Assembly: GCA_035906255.1 (NCBI GenBank)
Contig: JAMIFM010000029.1
Location: 124,001 to 188,000, forward strand
Source: SB11 sp035906255
GTDB lineage: Bacteria; Bacteroidota; Bacteroidia; UBA8524
Direction: 5' to 3'
DNA length: 64,000 nt
Below the pieces are notes generated by a model. The model made no database searches, was not told the DNA's origin, and was given only the letters and a program-made list of their open reading frames with translations. This document shows, piece after piece, positions 26,536 to 34,271 of this stretch. The first letter of the stretch is position 1. Each line of letters opens with the position of its first letter. The translations under genes and the position numbers were made by a program.

Positions 26536-27756
26536 TTATTTTCCGAACGATACCGTAACGTTATATCCAAACCAAGCCCTTACGTTTACTTGGTTGCGAC
26601 TAAAGTTTTTGTTGAAAAAATACGAGGGGGCAAAATCAATACCCAACTCACCGTTGCTGTTTTTATAAGAGGTAGAGCTTAGGTTGATGGTTGGACCAGC
26701 ACTGATATGCGGGCCTTTTTTGCCTGTGCTAAAGCTAAACATGGTTCTTAATTGCTGTATTTGTGTGGTGCGGTCTTTATATACCAGATTGTTTTTGTGT
26801 ATTACAAACCATTGCATCCACTCAGGCTCAACATACAAGCGGTTGGCAAGACGTATGCTGGTACCCACACCTATCATAGGGCCAAAACGGTAGTCTTTTT
26901 CATGCAATTGGGTAGCCATACCAATATACCCGTGAAAATGGCGGGTGCCGCTTTTTAAAAACGCAGTGGCATTATAAAATTCAGTAGTCATTACCCCAAA
27001 ACGCATAATACCCCCTTTGCGTGCAATATTCACCAAGCCCAACTGCACTGATTTACCATCCACAGAATCGGCAATATTTACTATCCCAATTTGAGCACCT
27101 TTCACAAAACGAGCCATACTTACTACGCCCGCTGCCTGCACACCCTCAACATCGCCCTTGTTAATACTTACCACCCCTGCGGCCTGCATCCCCTCAATGC
27201 TACCTTTATTAAGCGCAACTACACCGCCGGCTTGCATACCTTTTACACTGTCGCCGCCGATAATCGCAACCACGCCACCTGCCTGAAAACCCTCAACATT
27301 GCCTTTAGTACCCGCAAAAACTCCCCCCGCCTGCATTCCATCCAAACTACCGCCACCCATAGCTACTACACCACCCGCCTGAAATCCTTCTGAAGCTCCT
27401 CCGGCTGATGCCATTACGCCGCCCACTTGTGTACCCAACACACTACCGTGTACAAGATCCATAACCCCCGATGCTTTAAAACCTATTGCGTGTTGCTTAT
27501 TAATGCTGTATAAGCCTGATATTTCAGTGCCCAATGTTCCTTTACTATGGCCTGTGAGAGCATTTATAGAAACGGCATTATATACGTTGGTGCTATTTAA
27601 TCCGTTTGTTCCCAGCGGGTGTACAAAGCCAAACTGCATGGGCATTACCGTTTCGGTTGCCTTTATGGTATCAATATTGGGCAGGCTGTCGTTTTGCGCC
27701 CATACACTTGTTAAATCTGCAAGCAGCACTGCTGCCAAAAAAATAATCTGTTTCAT
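26536..27756 (-). CDS. surface repeat protein (LA_2272-like GxQxGxV repeats)
   Basis: A signal peptide (MKQIIFLAAVLLADLTSVWAQ) precedes about nine repeats of ~20 residues between residues ~95 and 250, of the form GMQAGGVVALNKGSIE or GAQIGIVNIADSVDGKS. These resemble the GLQIGLVN repeats of LA_2272-type surface proteins. The last ~150 residues look like outer-membrane strands and end in VRAWFGYNVTVSFGK. It is probably an outer-membrane or surface-exposed beta-structured protein; ligand unknown. Confidence 0.7.
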   Translation of the reverse strand: MKQIIFLAAVLLADLTSVWAQNDSLPNIDTIKATETVMPMQFGFVHPLGTNGLNSTNVYNAVSINALTGHSKGTLGTEISGLYSINKQHAIGFKASGVMDLVHGSVLGTQVGGVMASAGGASEGFQAGGVVAMGGGSLDGMQAGGVFAGTKGNVEGFQAGGVVAIIGGDSVKGMQAGGVVALNKGSIEGMQAAGVVSINKGDVEGVQAAGVVSMARFVKGAQIGIVNIADSVDGKSVQLGLVNIARKGGIMRFGVMTTEFYNATAFLKSGTRHFHGYIGMATQLHEKDYRFGPMIGVGTSIRLANRLYVEPEWMQWFVIHKNNLVYKDRTTQIQQLRTMFSFSTGKKGPHISAGPTINLSSTSYKNSNGELGIDFAPSYFFNKNFSRNQVNVRAWFGYNVTVSFGK

Positions 27757-27980
27757 GGTTTTATGCTCTTATAACAACTAAGTGAAACAATACCCCTACG
27801 CTGAAATGAAATTTTTTTTAAAATGAAAAAATTTATCGCTTGCCGCTCTCAAACAGTCTTAACAAAAACCCGTAGGTTTGCAGCAGTAAAATGCTTTTAG
27901 CCAATTAGCCGTTAGCTATTTGTATAGCTAAACAAAAAAGCAAACACCGACAACCAGATAACAAATAACCGATAACACAC
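27757..27980. other. divergent intergenic region
   Basis: The 224 bp between the divergent surface-repeat and trans-sulfuration genes must carry both promoters. A short inverted repeat GCTAT-TTGT-ATAGC is present near 27915. No SAM-responsive riboswitch structure is recognised. Confidence 0.35.
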
Positions 27981-29126
27981 ATGAAATTCGGAACAAAAGC
28001 CATACACGCAGGTCAAGAGCCAGACCCTACCACAGGAGCTATTATGACTCCTATTTTCCAAACCAGCACTTATGTGCAAGAAAGCCCGGGTAATCACAAA
28101 GGCTATGCTTATGCAAGGGGCAAAAACCCTACCCGTAAGTCGTTAGAAGATTGTATTGCTGCATTAGAGAATGCTAAATACGGGTTGTGTTTTAGCAGCG
28201 GAATGGGTGCTATTGATGCAGTGGCAAAACTAATGCGCCCCGGTGATGAAGTGGTGTGTGCCGATGATTTGTATGGCGGCACCTACCGTATGTTTACCAA
28301 GGTGTTTGCCCACTTTGGCATCAGCTTTAAGTTTGTTGATTTAACAATAGCCGATAATCTTAAACAACACATTACACCTGCTACCAAACTGGTTTGGATG
28401 GAAACCCCTACCAACCCAACCTGTAAGATAATAGATATTGCTGCCATTGCTGCTATTACCAAGCAACACAATATTACTTTGGCGGTTGATAATACGTTTG
28501 CATCACCCTACCTGCAAAACCCATTGGATTTGGAGGCTGATATTGTAATGCACAGTGTTACAAAATACTTGGGCGGCCACAGCGATGTGGTGATGGGTGC
28601 TTTGTGTATGAACAGCGACAGTTTGTACGAGCAACTGGCTTTTATACACAACAGTTGCGGAGCAACTCCCGGCCCTATGGACAGCTTTTTGGTATTGCGC
28701 GGTATAAAAACCCTGCACCTGCGTATGGAACGCCATTGCAGCAACGGGCGTACCATTGCTCATTATTTGCGTAATCACCCCCGCGTTGGTAAGGTGTATT
28801 GGCCGGGTTTTGAAGATAGCCCCGGCTATGAAATTGCCCGCAAGCAAATGCGCGATTTTGGCGGTATGATTAGCTTTACTCTGAAAGGGGATGATAAAGA
28901 CGAGGCTTTCCGTGTGGCTTCATCGTTCGAGGTGTTTTCATTGGCCGAGTCGTTGGGCGGTGTTGAATCATTAATCGGTCACCCTGCCAGCATGACGCAC
29001 GCCAGCATACCCAAAGAAGAACGCGAAAAAGCAGGCGTTAGCGATGGTCTTTTACGTCTTAGCGTAGGTGTTGAAGATATTGAAGATTTGCTTGCCGACT
29101 TGGAACAAGCGTTGCAGGTGAAATAA
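27981..29126 (+). CDS. cystathionine gamma-synthase/lyase family enzyme
   Basis: The 381-residue PLP enzyme of the trans-sulfuration family shows TLYxGT-type DDLYGGTYRMFTKVF, METPTNPTCKI, the DNTFASPYLQNPL motif and the PLP lysine K195 in HSVTKYLGGHSD. Near the C-terminus are SLGGVESLIGHPASMTH and GLLRLSVGVED. The family includes gamma-synthase (methionine synthesis) and gamma-lyase (cysteine synthesis from homocysteine); sequence alone does not decide which. No other sulfur genes are adjacent. Confidence 0.93.
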   Translation: MKFGTKAIHAGQEPDPTTGAIMTPIFQTSTYVQESPGNHKGYAYARGKNPTRKSLEDCIAALENAKYGLCFSSGMGAIDAVAKLMRPGDEVVCADDLYGGTYRMFTKVFAHFGISFKFVDLTIADNLKQHITPATKLVWMETPTNPTCKIIDIAAIAAITKQHNITLAVDNTFASPYLQNPLDLEADIVMHSVTKYLGGHSDVVMGALCMNSDSLYEQLAFIHNSCGATPGPMDSFLVLRGIKTLHLRMERHCSNGRTIAHYLRNHPRVGKVYWPGFEDSPGYEIARKQMRDFGGMISFTLKGDDKDEAFRVASSFEVFSLAESLGGVESLIGHPASMTHASIPKEEREKAGVSDGLLRLSVGVEDIEDLLADLEQALQVK

Positions 29127-29172
29127 GACAGCATCATAACAAATTGGGCACTTTATGTGTTATATTAGTAAT

Positions 29173-29180
29173 TAATTTTG
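29173..29180 (+). promoter_or_regulatory. -7 promoter element TAATTTTG
   Basis: TAnnTTTG match 31 bp upstream of the toxin-pair start at 29212. A possible TTG lies at 29144-29146, but the spacing of 26 is longer than usual. Confidence 0.4.
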
Positions 29181-29211
29181 GAATCGGAATTACAGTTTCC
29201 AATTAGATACA

Positions 29212-29415
29212 ATGGATATTGTTAAAGATAAATCGGAAGAAACCTTAACCACCGAAAAACTCAATGAGATATTGAAGCGGGCAGGAGACAATGCCAAAAA
29301 AAAGGCATTTGAAAGTAATTTACCCGTTCCCGTTTTGATGGATGATGAAATTTATTATTTGTTTGCAGACGGGCATATTGAGAAGAAAGAGGGTTTAACC
29401 CACACCGAAGAATGA
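29212..29415 (+). CDS. small protein upstream of zeta toxin, antitoxin candidate
   Basis: A 67-residue, charged product with a predicted N-terminal helix (TTEKLNEILKRAGDNAKKKAFE) and a short beta part (VPVLMDDEIYYLFADGHIEKK). Its TGA overlaps the ATG of the zeta-toxin-like gene (ATGA at 29412-29415), so the two are translated together. By position and size it is the presumed antitoxin. It shows no obvious likeness to the classical epsilon antitoxin; that role is inferred from context. Confidence 0.7.
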   Translation: MDIVKDKSEETLTTEKLNEILKRAGDNAKKKAFESNLPVPVLMDDEIYYLFADGHIEKKEGLTHTEE

Positions 29416-30137
29416 AGCGTTTAAGGATTTTTGCCGGGCCAAACGGTTCGGGTAAAAGCACTTTGTTTGAGGGTTTGAAAAAATCCGGTGAGATACACAC
29501 AGATTATTATTTAAGTGCTGACAGGTTTGAGAAAACACTTAGAGAAAAAGGGGAGTTTAGTTTTAATGCATACGGCATAAGTGTTTCTGACGATGAATTT
29601 AAGTTACACATAATAAACTCCTCCTTACTTAGTAAAATTGGCGGTTCCGATATTTTAAAATTCATTACTATAGAAGGGGGAATTTTAAAGTTAGCGTTAA
29701 AAGAGGATGCCGTTAACTCCTACATTGCTTCTTTTGTCACTTCATTCTTAGCTGAAAAACTCATCAAGTTAGGAAAGTCCTTTTCTTTTGAAACAGTCAT
29801 GTCCCATAGGAGTAAGTTGGACTTGATACGTACCGCAAAACAAGAGGGTTACCGCACGTATTTGTATTTTCTTGCCACAGAAAGTTATAAGCTTAATATT
29901 GAAAGGGTGCAGCTTAGGGTACAGCAGGGGGGACATGATGTGGACAATACCAAAGTAAAAGAACGTTTTTTCCGTTCGCTTGAATTAATGAAGGAAGCGG
30001 TGGGTTTGTGTAACAGAAGCTATGTTATTGACAATACGTATAGCTTTAATCTGATATATGAAATAGAAAATGGCTCTAAAGTTTTAAGAAAAGCTGATAA
30101 AATACCTTTATGGGTGTCTGAAAACATCAATTTATAA
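29412..30137 (+). CDS. zeta toxin-like P-loop kinase
   Basis: The 241-residue protein starts with a Walker A loop at residues 8-16 (GPNGSGKST) and continues with an SADRF segment, FETVMSHRSKLDLIRTAKQ, and IERVQLRVQQGGHDVDNTKVKERFFRSLELM, the substrate and ATP-contact region of zeta toxins. Classical zeta toxins phosphorylate UDP-N-acetylglucosamine and block wall synthesis; members of this broader group are less well characterised. The stop overlaps the end of the convergent groES-like gene by 6 bp. Confidence 0.82.
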   Translation: MKRLRIFAGPNGSGKSTLFEGLKKSGEIHTDYYLSADRFEKTLREKGEFSFNAYGISVSDDEFKLHIINSSLLSKIGGSDILKFITIEGGILKLALKEDAVNSYIASFVTSFLAEKLIKLGKSFSFETVMSHRSKLDLIRTAKQEGYRTYLYFLATESYKLNIERVQLRVQQGGHDVDNTKVKERFFRSLELMKEAVGLCNRSYVIDNTYSFNLIYEIENGSKVLRKADKIPLWVSENINL

Positions 30138-30503
30138 CTCCTCATCCCTAATCAGCATCAAAATTGCGTGATGGGGAACTATTAAGTACTTTTCGCTTTC
30201 ATATTCTACCTCATAAGCTCCTTTGCGTAAAAATACGGCAGCATCGCCCTCTTGGGCTTGTAGAGGCAGGTATTTCATTTTGCTTTGGGGTTTCCAGCTT
30301 TCGCTGTCGTCGTCAAAATTTGGCATTGGGTAACCGGGACCAATCTGCACAATAGTGCCCGTTTGCACCTCGTCTTTCTCATACACTCCCTGTGGAAGGT
30401 AAAGGCCGCTTTTGGTTTTATCGCTAAAGTTTTTGGGCTTAATAAGCACTTTATCACCCACTAATACCAGTTTACGCAGTTTATTGTCTTTAGTGATTTG
30501 CAT
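30132..30503 (-). CDS. GroES-like co-chaperone family protein
   Basis: A 123-residue product with the GroES fold pattern: VLVGDKVLIKPKNFSDKTKSGLYLPQGVYEKDEVQTGTIVQIGPG, then GDAAVFLRKGAYEVEYESEKYLIVPHHAILMLI. It is longer than typical GroES (~95 residues) because of a Pro/Asp-rich insertion (MPNFDDDSESWKPQSK), and no groEL is adjacent. It may be a divergent paralogue rather than the main co-chaperonin. The ATG at 30503 is preferred over the open extension to 30611. Confidence 0.8.
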   Translation of the reverse strand: MQITKDNKLRKLVLVGDKVLIKPKNFSDKTKSGLYLPQGVYEKDEVQTGTIVQIGPGYPMPNFDDDSESWKPQSKMKYLPLQAQEGDAAVFLRKGAYEVEYESEKYLIVPHHAILMLIRDEEL

Positions 30504-30510
30504 AGCAACG

Positions 30511-30518
30511 CAAATATA
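30511..30518 (-). promoter_or_regulatory. -7 promoter element TATATTTG
   Basis: On the minus strand this TAnnTTTG match lies 7 bp before the groES-like ATG, implying a very short leader. Confidence 0.5.
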
Positions 30519-30549
30519 ACGGCTTTGCGTGTTTGTGCCTTTTGGGATG

Positions 30550-31038
30550 CTAAAAATTCCCTGCCGAAAATTTAATGGTTTTGCGGTAGTTGCCGCCAAA
30601 AGCATAGGCAATGTAAATGCCGGGAGTAAAAGAAACGGTGCTGATATCCAATTGAATGGGAAAGCTGTTTACGCTGTTAATAAACTGCTGTTGTACCACA
30701 TTGCTGTATATATCAACAATCATAAAAGTAAGGCTGCCCCCGCTGTTTTTAAACTGAAAGGAAGCCTTGATTATTCTGTTGGGGGCATCTTGGCCTATAA
30801 ACATCTCCCATTCGCCGCAAACTCCTGTGGTGTAACTAAAGTTTTGTATCCCTCCGTGATTAATGGCATCACATTCATTAAAGTAAGTTTTGCCGTCGCA
30901 GGCACAAACGGGATTAAAGGGAGTATTACACTGGTAGGTAGGGTTTTTAGCAAAATCGTCGTAACAGCCGTTTCCTTGAGCCGCCGCCGATAAAGCCCAC
31001 ACAGTGCCTACCAGTGTATATATAATGTGTTTTAACAA
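30550..31038 (-). CDS. secreted Kazal-domain protein
   Basis: A signal peptide (HIIYTLVGTVWALSAAAQ) precedes a Kazal-type domain: CYDDFAKNPTYQCNTPFNPVCACDGKTYFNECDAINHGG ... GVC, with the six-Cys Kazal spacing. Kazal domains inhibit serine proteases. A ~90-residue beta-rich C-terminal part follows. The only in-frame start is a TTG at 31038, 3 bp after the serS stop, so the gene is probably translated by coupling to serS. Confidence 0.75.
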   Translation of the reverse strand: MLKHIIYTLVGTVWALSAAAQGNGCYDDFAKNPTYQCNTPFNPVCACDGKTYFNECDAINHGGIQNFSYTTGVCGEWEMFIGQDAPNRIIKASFQFKNSGGSLTFMIVDIYSNVVQQQFINSVNSFPIQLDISTVSFTPGIYIAYAFGGNYRKTIKFSAGNF

Positions 31039-31041
31039 CGT

Positions 31042-32313
31042 TTATTTTATGATTTCAAAGCCCGTGTAGGGGTGCAATACTTTGGGCAACACAATTCCGT
31101 CAGGGGTTTGGTTGTTTTCAAGTAATGCTGCTACAATACGGGGTAACGCCAGCGCACTGCCGTTTAGTGTATGAGCGATGATATTTTTACCCTCGCTGTT
31201 TTTATAACGCAGCTTTAAACGGTTGGCTTGGAAGGTTTCAAAGTTTGATACCGAACTCACCTCTAACCAACGTTGTTGAGCAGCGCTGTATACCTCCATA
31301 TCATACGTCATGGCACTGGCAAAGCTCATATCGCCACCACATAAACGTAATACTCGGTAGTGCAACTCAAGTTTTTGCAACAGCCCTTGCACGTACTCGC
31401 TCATTTGCTCCAGTGTATCGTACGATTTTTCGGGGGTGGTTATCTGCACAATCTCTACTTTATCAAATTGGTGCAAACGGTTCAACCCGCGAACGTCTTT
31501 ACCATAGCTACCTGCCTCTCGACGGAAGCAGGGGGTATAGCCCATGTTTTTAATGGGCAGTTCATCCTCTCGCACAATTACATCGCGGTATAAGTTGGTA
31601 ATGGGCACCTCAGCCGTTGGGATGGCATACAGGTTATCCAACTGCATGTGGTACATTTGTCCTTCTTTATCAGGTAATTGGCCTGTACCGAAACCACTGT
31701 CTTCGTTAATGAAAATAGGTGGTTGAATTTCGAAATAACCGGCTTTTAACCCTTCGTCTAAAAAGAAGTTAATAAGAGCACGTTGCAGCCTTGCCCCTTT
31801 ACCGCGATATACAGGGAAACCTGCTCCGGTAATTTTAGCACCGGTTTCAAAATCAATCAAATCGTATTGGGTAGTAAGTTCCCAGTGAGGTTTAGCTCCT
31901 TCGTGCAAGGTGGGCATAGTTCCCCATGTTTTTACTACTTCATTGTCTTCGGGGGTGCGGCCCACAGGAACTAAAGGACTTGGGGCGTTGGGCAATATCA
32001 CCAGCACATCTTTTAGTTCAGCCTCCAGTTTTTCAAGCTGTCCCAAAAGGGTTTTTTCTTTCTCCTTTTGCACGGCAGTTTGTTGCTTCAATTCATCCGC
32101 TTTTTCGCGTTGGCCGCTTTTGTACAAGTCGCCTATTTCCTTAGCTAATTTGTTGGAGACTGCCAAAACATCGTCAAGCTCTTTTTGTGCTGCGCGGCGT
32201 TTGTCGTCAACCAACAAAACAGCCTCTACGCCTTCTTTTGCGTTGGCAATTTTCTTACTCAGCCTTTCTATGGCCTCGTTTGTGTTCTCTCGTAAATAGC
32301 TAAGCTGTAACAT
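31042..32313 (-). CDS. serS: seryl-tRNA synthetase
   Basis: The 423-residue class II synthetase charges tRNA-Ser. It has the N-terminal two-helix coiled-coil arm (residues ~25-105), motif 2 (CFRREAGSYGKDVRGLNRLHQFDKVEI) and motif 3 (NGSALALPRIVAALLENNQ). Its length is normal. A good promoter lies upstream on the minus strand (TTTG at 32362-32359, 20 nt, TATTTTTG at 32338-32331). Confidence 0.97.
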   Translation of the reverse strand: MLQLSYLRENTNEAIERLSKKIANAKEGVEAVLLVDDKRRAAQKELDDVLAVSNKLAKEIGDLYKSGQREKADELKQQTAVQKEKEKTLLGQLEKLEAELKDVLVILPNAPSPLVPVGRTPEDNEVVKTWGTMPTLHEGAKPHWELTTQYDLIDFETGAKITGAGFPVYRGKGARLQRALINFFLDEGLKAGYFEIQPPIFINEDSGFGTGQLPDKEGQMYHMQLDNLYAIPTAEVPITNLYRDVIVREDELPIKNMGYTPCFRREAGSYGKDVRGLNRLHQFDKVEIVQITTPEKSYDTLEQMSEYVQGLLQKLELHYRVLRLCGGDMSFASAMTYDMEVYSAAQQRWLEVSSVSNFETFQANRLKLRYKNSEGKNIIAHTLNGSALALPRIVAALLENNQTPDGIVLPKVLHPYTGFEIIK

Positions 32314-32330
32314 AAAAATCTATATGCCCT

Positions 32331-32362
32331 CAAAAATAGCGCAAAATGGGGTAATGGTCAAA
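32331..32362 (-). promoter_or_regulatory. serS promoter, Bacteroidota type
   Basis: Minus-strand TTTG (32362-32359) and TATTTTTG (32338-32331) are separated by exactly 20 nt, the consensus -33/-7 layout. The ATG follows at 32313. Confidence 0.7.
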
Positions 32363-32397
32363 CGATAGTTGCCAAGGGCTTGGTTTAATAGGTGTAT

Positions 32398-33405
32398 TTA
32401 GCGGGTAATTAACTTAAACTTCTGTATTCTGTTACCCAAAATATCGCCAACATATATGTTGTGTTCTTTATCAATGGTTACGTCATGATAACGGCAAACA
32501 GGGCCGCTATAAAGCCCGCTCTTTCCAAAACGGTTGGTTATATTATTCGTTAAATCAATTATCAGCACATCCGACCCTTTAATGGTAGTATTATTTATTT
32601 TTAAATAATCAGTGGCTATTAAATTGTTTTTTGTTTTATCCAGCACTACCGAATAAATATACCCTGAGTCTAAATTGTCCCATTGGGTGATAAATCTTCC
32701 ATCAGGGGTAAAACGCTGTATGCGGCTGTTTTCCCTATCGGCTACATATACATTTCCGTCTGCATCCAAATCAATACCGTGCGGAACATTAAACTGGCCT
32801 TGCTGATTACCAAAACTACCCCACTCGAACAAATACTTGCCCGTTGGCGAAAATTTTACCACCCTGCTGTTGCCGTACCCGTCGCTTACATAAAAAGAAC
32901 CGTCAGCAGCTATCGCAACATCCGTGGGCAGATTAAAATGCGCAGAATCTTTACCCGAAACCCTTGCCTCTCCTAATGTCATTAATAACTTGCCATTGGG
33001 GCTAAATTTAAAAACTTGGTGCAAACCCACGTCTGTCAACCAAATATTATTTTCTTTATCAATGGTTAGGCCGTGCGGCATAATAAAAATATTTTCTCCC
33101 CAGCTATCTATAATCTTCCCTGTGTTTTTGTCCAGCACCACGATTGTTTTAGCCGATATTACCGAATCGGGCATGGGGTCAGTCCAAAGCCTGCCTGCTC
33201 TGTGGAATACAAAAATATTTTGGAGGGAATCAACCCCTATTCCGGTTGGATTACCCAAAATAAAATCCGCAGGCAGTTGCGGCCAGTCTTCCACTAATTC
33301 GTACGTATATGAGTTATTATTTGCCGTTGATTTTTTAGTGTTGAGTGTGTTGCAACCAAAAAATAGAGTGGCTAATAAAATACAAACAAGGAGTGAGTTA
33401 AACAT
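32398..33405 (-). CDS. NHL-repeat lipoprotein (peptidyl-hydroxyglycine lyase-like)
   Basis: The ATG at 33405 gives a lipoprotein signal with lipobox (CILLATLFFGC, Cys ~17). The rest is a six-bladed NHL propeller with blades such as FIMPHGLTIDKENNIWLTDVGLHQVFKFSPNGK, FNLPTDVAIAADGSFYVSDGYGNSRVVKFSPTGK and FNVPHGIDLDADGNVYVADRENSRIQRFTPDGR. This order of blades recalls the peptidyl-alpha-hydroxyglycine amidating lyase family. Bacterial members have no proven role. It stands alone, next to the repeat array of the GIY-YIG region. Confidence 0.8.
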   Translation of the reverse strand: MFNSLLVCILLATLFFGCNTLNTKKSTANNNSYTYELVEDWPQLPADFILGNPTGIGVDSLQNIFVFHRAGRLWTDPMPDSVISAKTIVVLDKNTGKIIDSWGENIFIMPHGLTIDKENNIWLTDVGLHQVFKFSPNGKLLMTLGEARVSGKDSAHFNLPTDVAIAADGSFYVSDGYGNSRVVKFSPTGKYLFEWGSFGNQQGQFNVPHGIDLDADGNVYVADRENSRIQRFTPDGRFITQWDNLDSGYIYSVVLDKTKNNLIATDYLKINNTTIKGSDVLIIDLTNNITNRFGKSGLYSGPVCRYHDVTIDKEHNIYVGDILGNRIQKFKLITR

Positions 33406-33490
33406 TCGGTTTATGTATAATACACGTAATAATACTCGAAGTTCAGGTTTAAAACCCAAGAGGTAGAAACTGCTTGTATCAGGTTAGGAC

Positions 33491-33737
33491 GGATTGCTTC
33501 GTCGTTCCTCCTCGCAATGACGCAAAGTTTCTATTATTTTCAAACGACTATCGTCATAGTTAGCATCCCGTCATTGCGAGGCTTGCGTAGCTTGGTTGAA
33601 GCAATCCTTTTGTAAAGATAGTATAAGATTGCTTCGCTATTTATTTAGGCTCTCTAACGTAAATTAATAATGGTCGCTCGCAATGACGAACGTCGTGCCG
33701 TCATTGCGAGGAGGAGGTACGACGACGTGGCAATCCC
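33491..33737. repeat. CGTCATTGCGAGG / GAAGCAATCC repeat array, left of GIY-YIG gene
   Basis: Inverted units pair GGATTGCTTC (33491) with GAAGCAATCC (to 33607) and CGCAATGACG (33513) with CGTCATTGCG (33569). Further copies: GATTGCTTCGC (about 33628), GCTCGCAATGACG (33675-33687) and CGTCATTGCGAGG (33699-33711) ending in CAATCCC near 33737. This is a dispersed repeat family; it recurs at 34072, 39754 and 40443. Confidence 0.85.
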
Positions 33738-33741
33738 AAAG

Positions 33742-34053
33742 CTACACCTCAATCTCTCCCGAAATAATTTTAGGATATAAATCTTCCCAATTGGGGTTAT
33801 TGGAGTTTATTAGCCTTTCTTTCCGTTTCCTATTGCCTGCTTTTAATTGTTTTTCCTTTGCAATAGCTTCTTCAATATGGTTGAACCCTTCAAGCCAAAC
33901 CAGTTTTGTTAAATTATATTTTGCTGAAAAACTATTAGGGTGCATTTTATTGATATGCTCTTCCACCCTTTCCACCAAATCAGCAGTAACACCTACATAT
34001 AACGTAGTGTTATTCTCGTTTGTTAAAATGTAAGTATATCCAACCCTTTTCAT
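33742..34053 (-). CDS. GIY-YIG nuclease domain protein
   Basis: The 103-residue protein is a minimal GIY-YIG (UvrC-like) endonuclease domain: GYTYILTN (GIY strand), LYVGVT (YIG strand), LVERVEEH with the catalytic Arg near residue 29, and AIAKEKQLKAGNRKRKERLI with the conserved Glu. The ATG at 34053 is used because the open extension to 34098 translates repeat DNA. It lies between two repeat arrays that share a direct repeat unit (33491- and 34072-). Stand-alone GIY-YIG proteins of this type have no settled function. Confidence 0.88.
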   Translation of the reverse strand: MKRVGYTYILTNENNTTLYVGVTADLVERVEEHINKMHPNSFSAKYNLTKLVWLEGFNHIEEAIAKEKQLKAGNRKRKERLINSNNPNWEDLYPKIISGEIEV

Positions 34054-34071
34054 TTTATTCTCGGTGGCGAC

Positions 34072-34257
34072 AGATTGCTTCGTCGTACCTCCTCGCAATG
34101 ACGCAAAGTTTCTTTCATTTTCAAACGCCTGTCGTCATTGCGAGGCAGCCGTCTTCGGCTGACGAAGCAATCCGTTTTATATAATTTCATTGGGATTGCT
34201 TCACTAACCAAAATATATAATTCCTTACTTTTTAAAAGTACCCGTTCGCAATGACGC
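34072..34257. repeat. CGTCATTGCGAGG / GAAGCAATCC repeat array, right of GIY-YIG gene
   Basis: AGATTGCTTCGTCGT (34073) and CGCAATGACG (34094-34103) are followed by CAAAGTTTCT and later CGTCATTGCGAGG (34133) and GACGAAGCAATCC (to 34193). A further GGATTGCTTC (34193-34202) and CGCAATGACG (34247-34256) follow. Much of the unit, including CAAAGTTTCT and TTTTCAAACG, repeats the left array in the same orientation. Confidence 0.85.
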
Positions 34258-34271
34258 GAAGTTGTTCCAAA

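Noticed and set aside
26420..26668. 82-residue plus-strand ORF after the DUF5723 gene
   Set aside because: It runs through two hairpins and the 3' end of the convergent surface-repeat gene, with no protein-like features.
27757..27980. Possible SAM riboswitch before the trans-sulfuration gene
   Set aside because: I could not find a conserved SAM-aptamer pattern; only a small inverted repeat is present.
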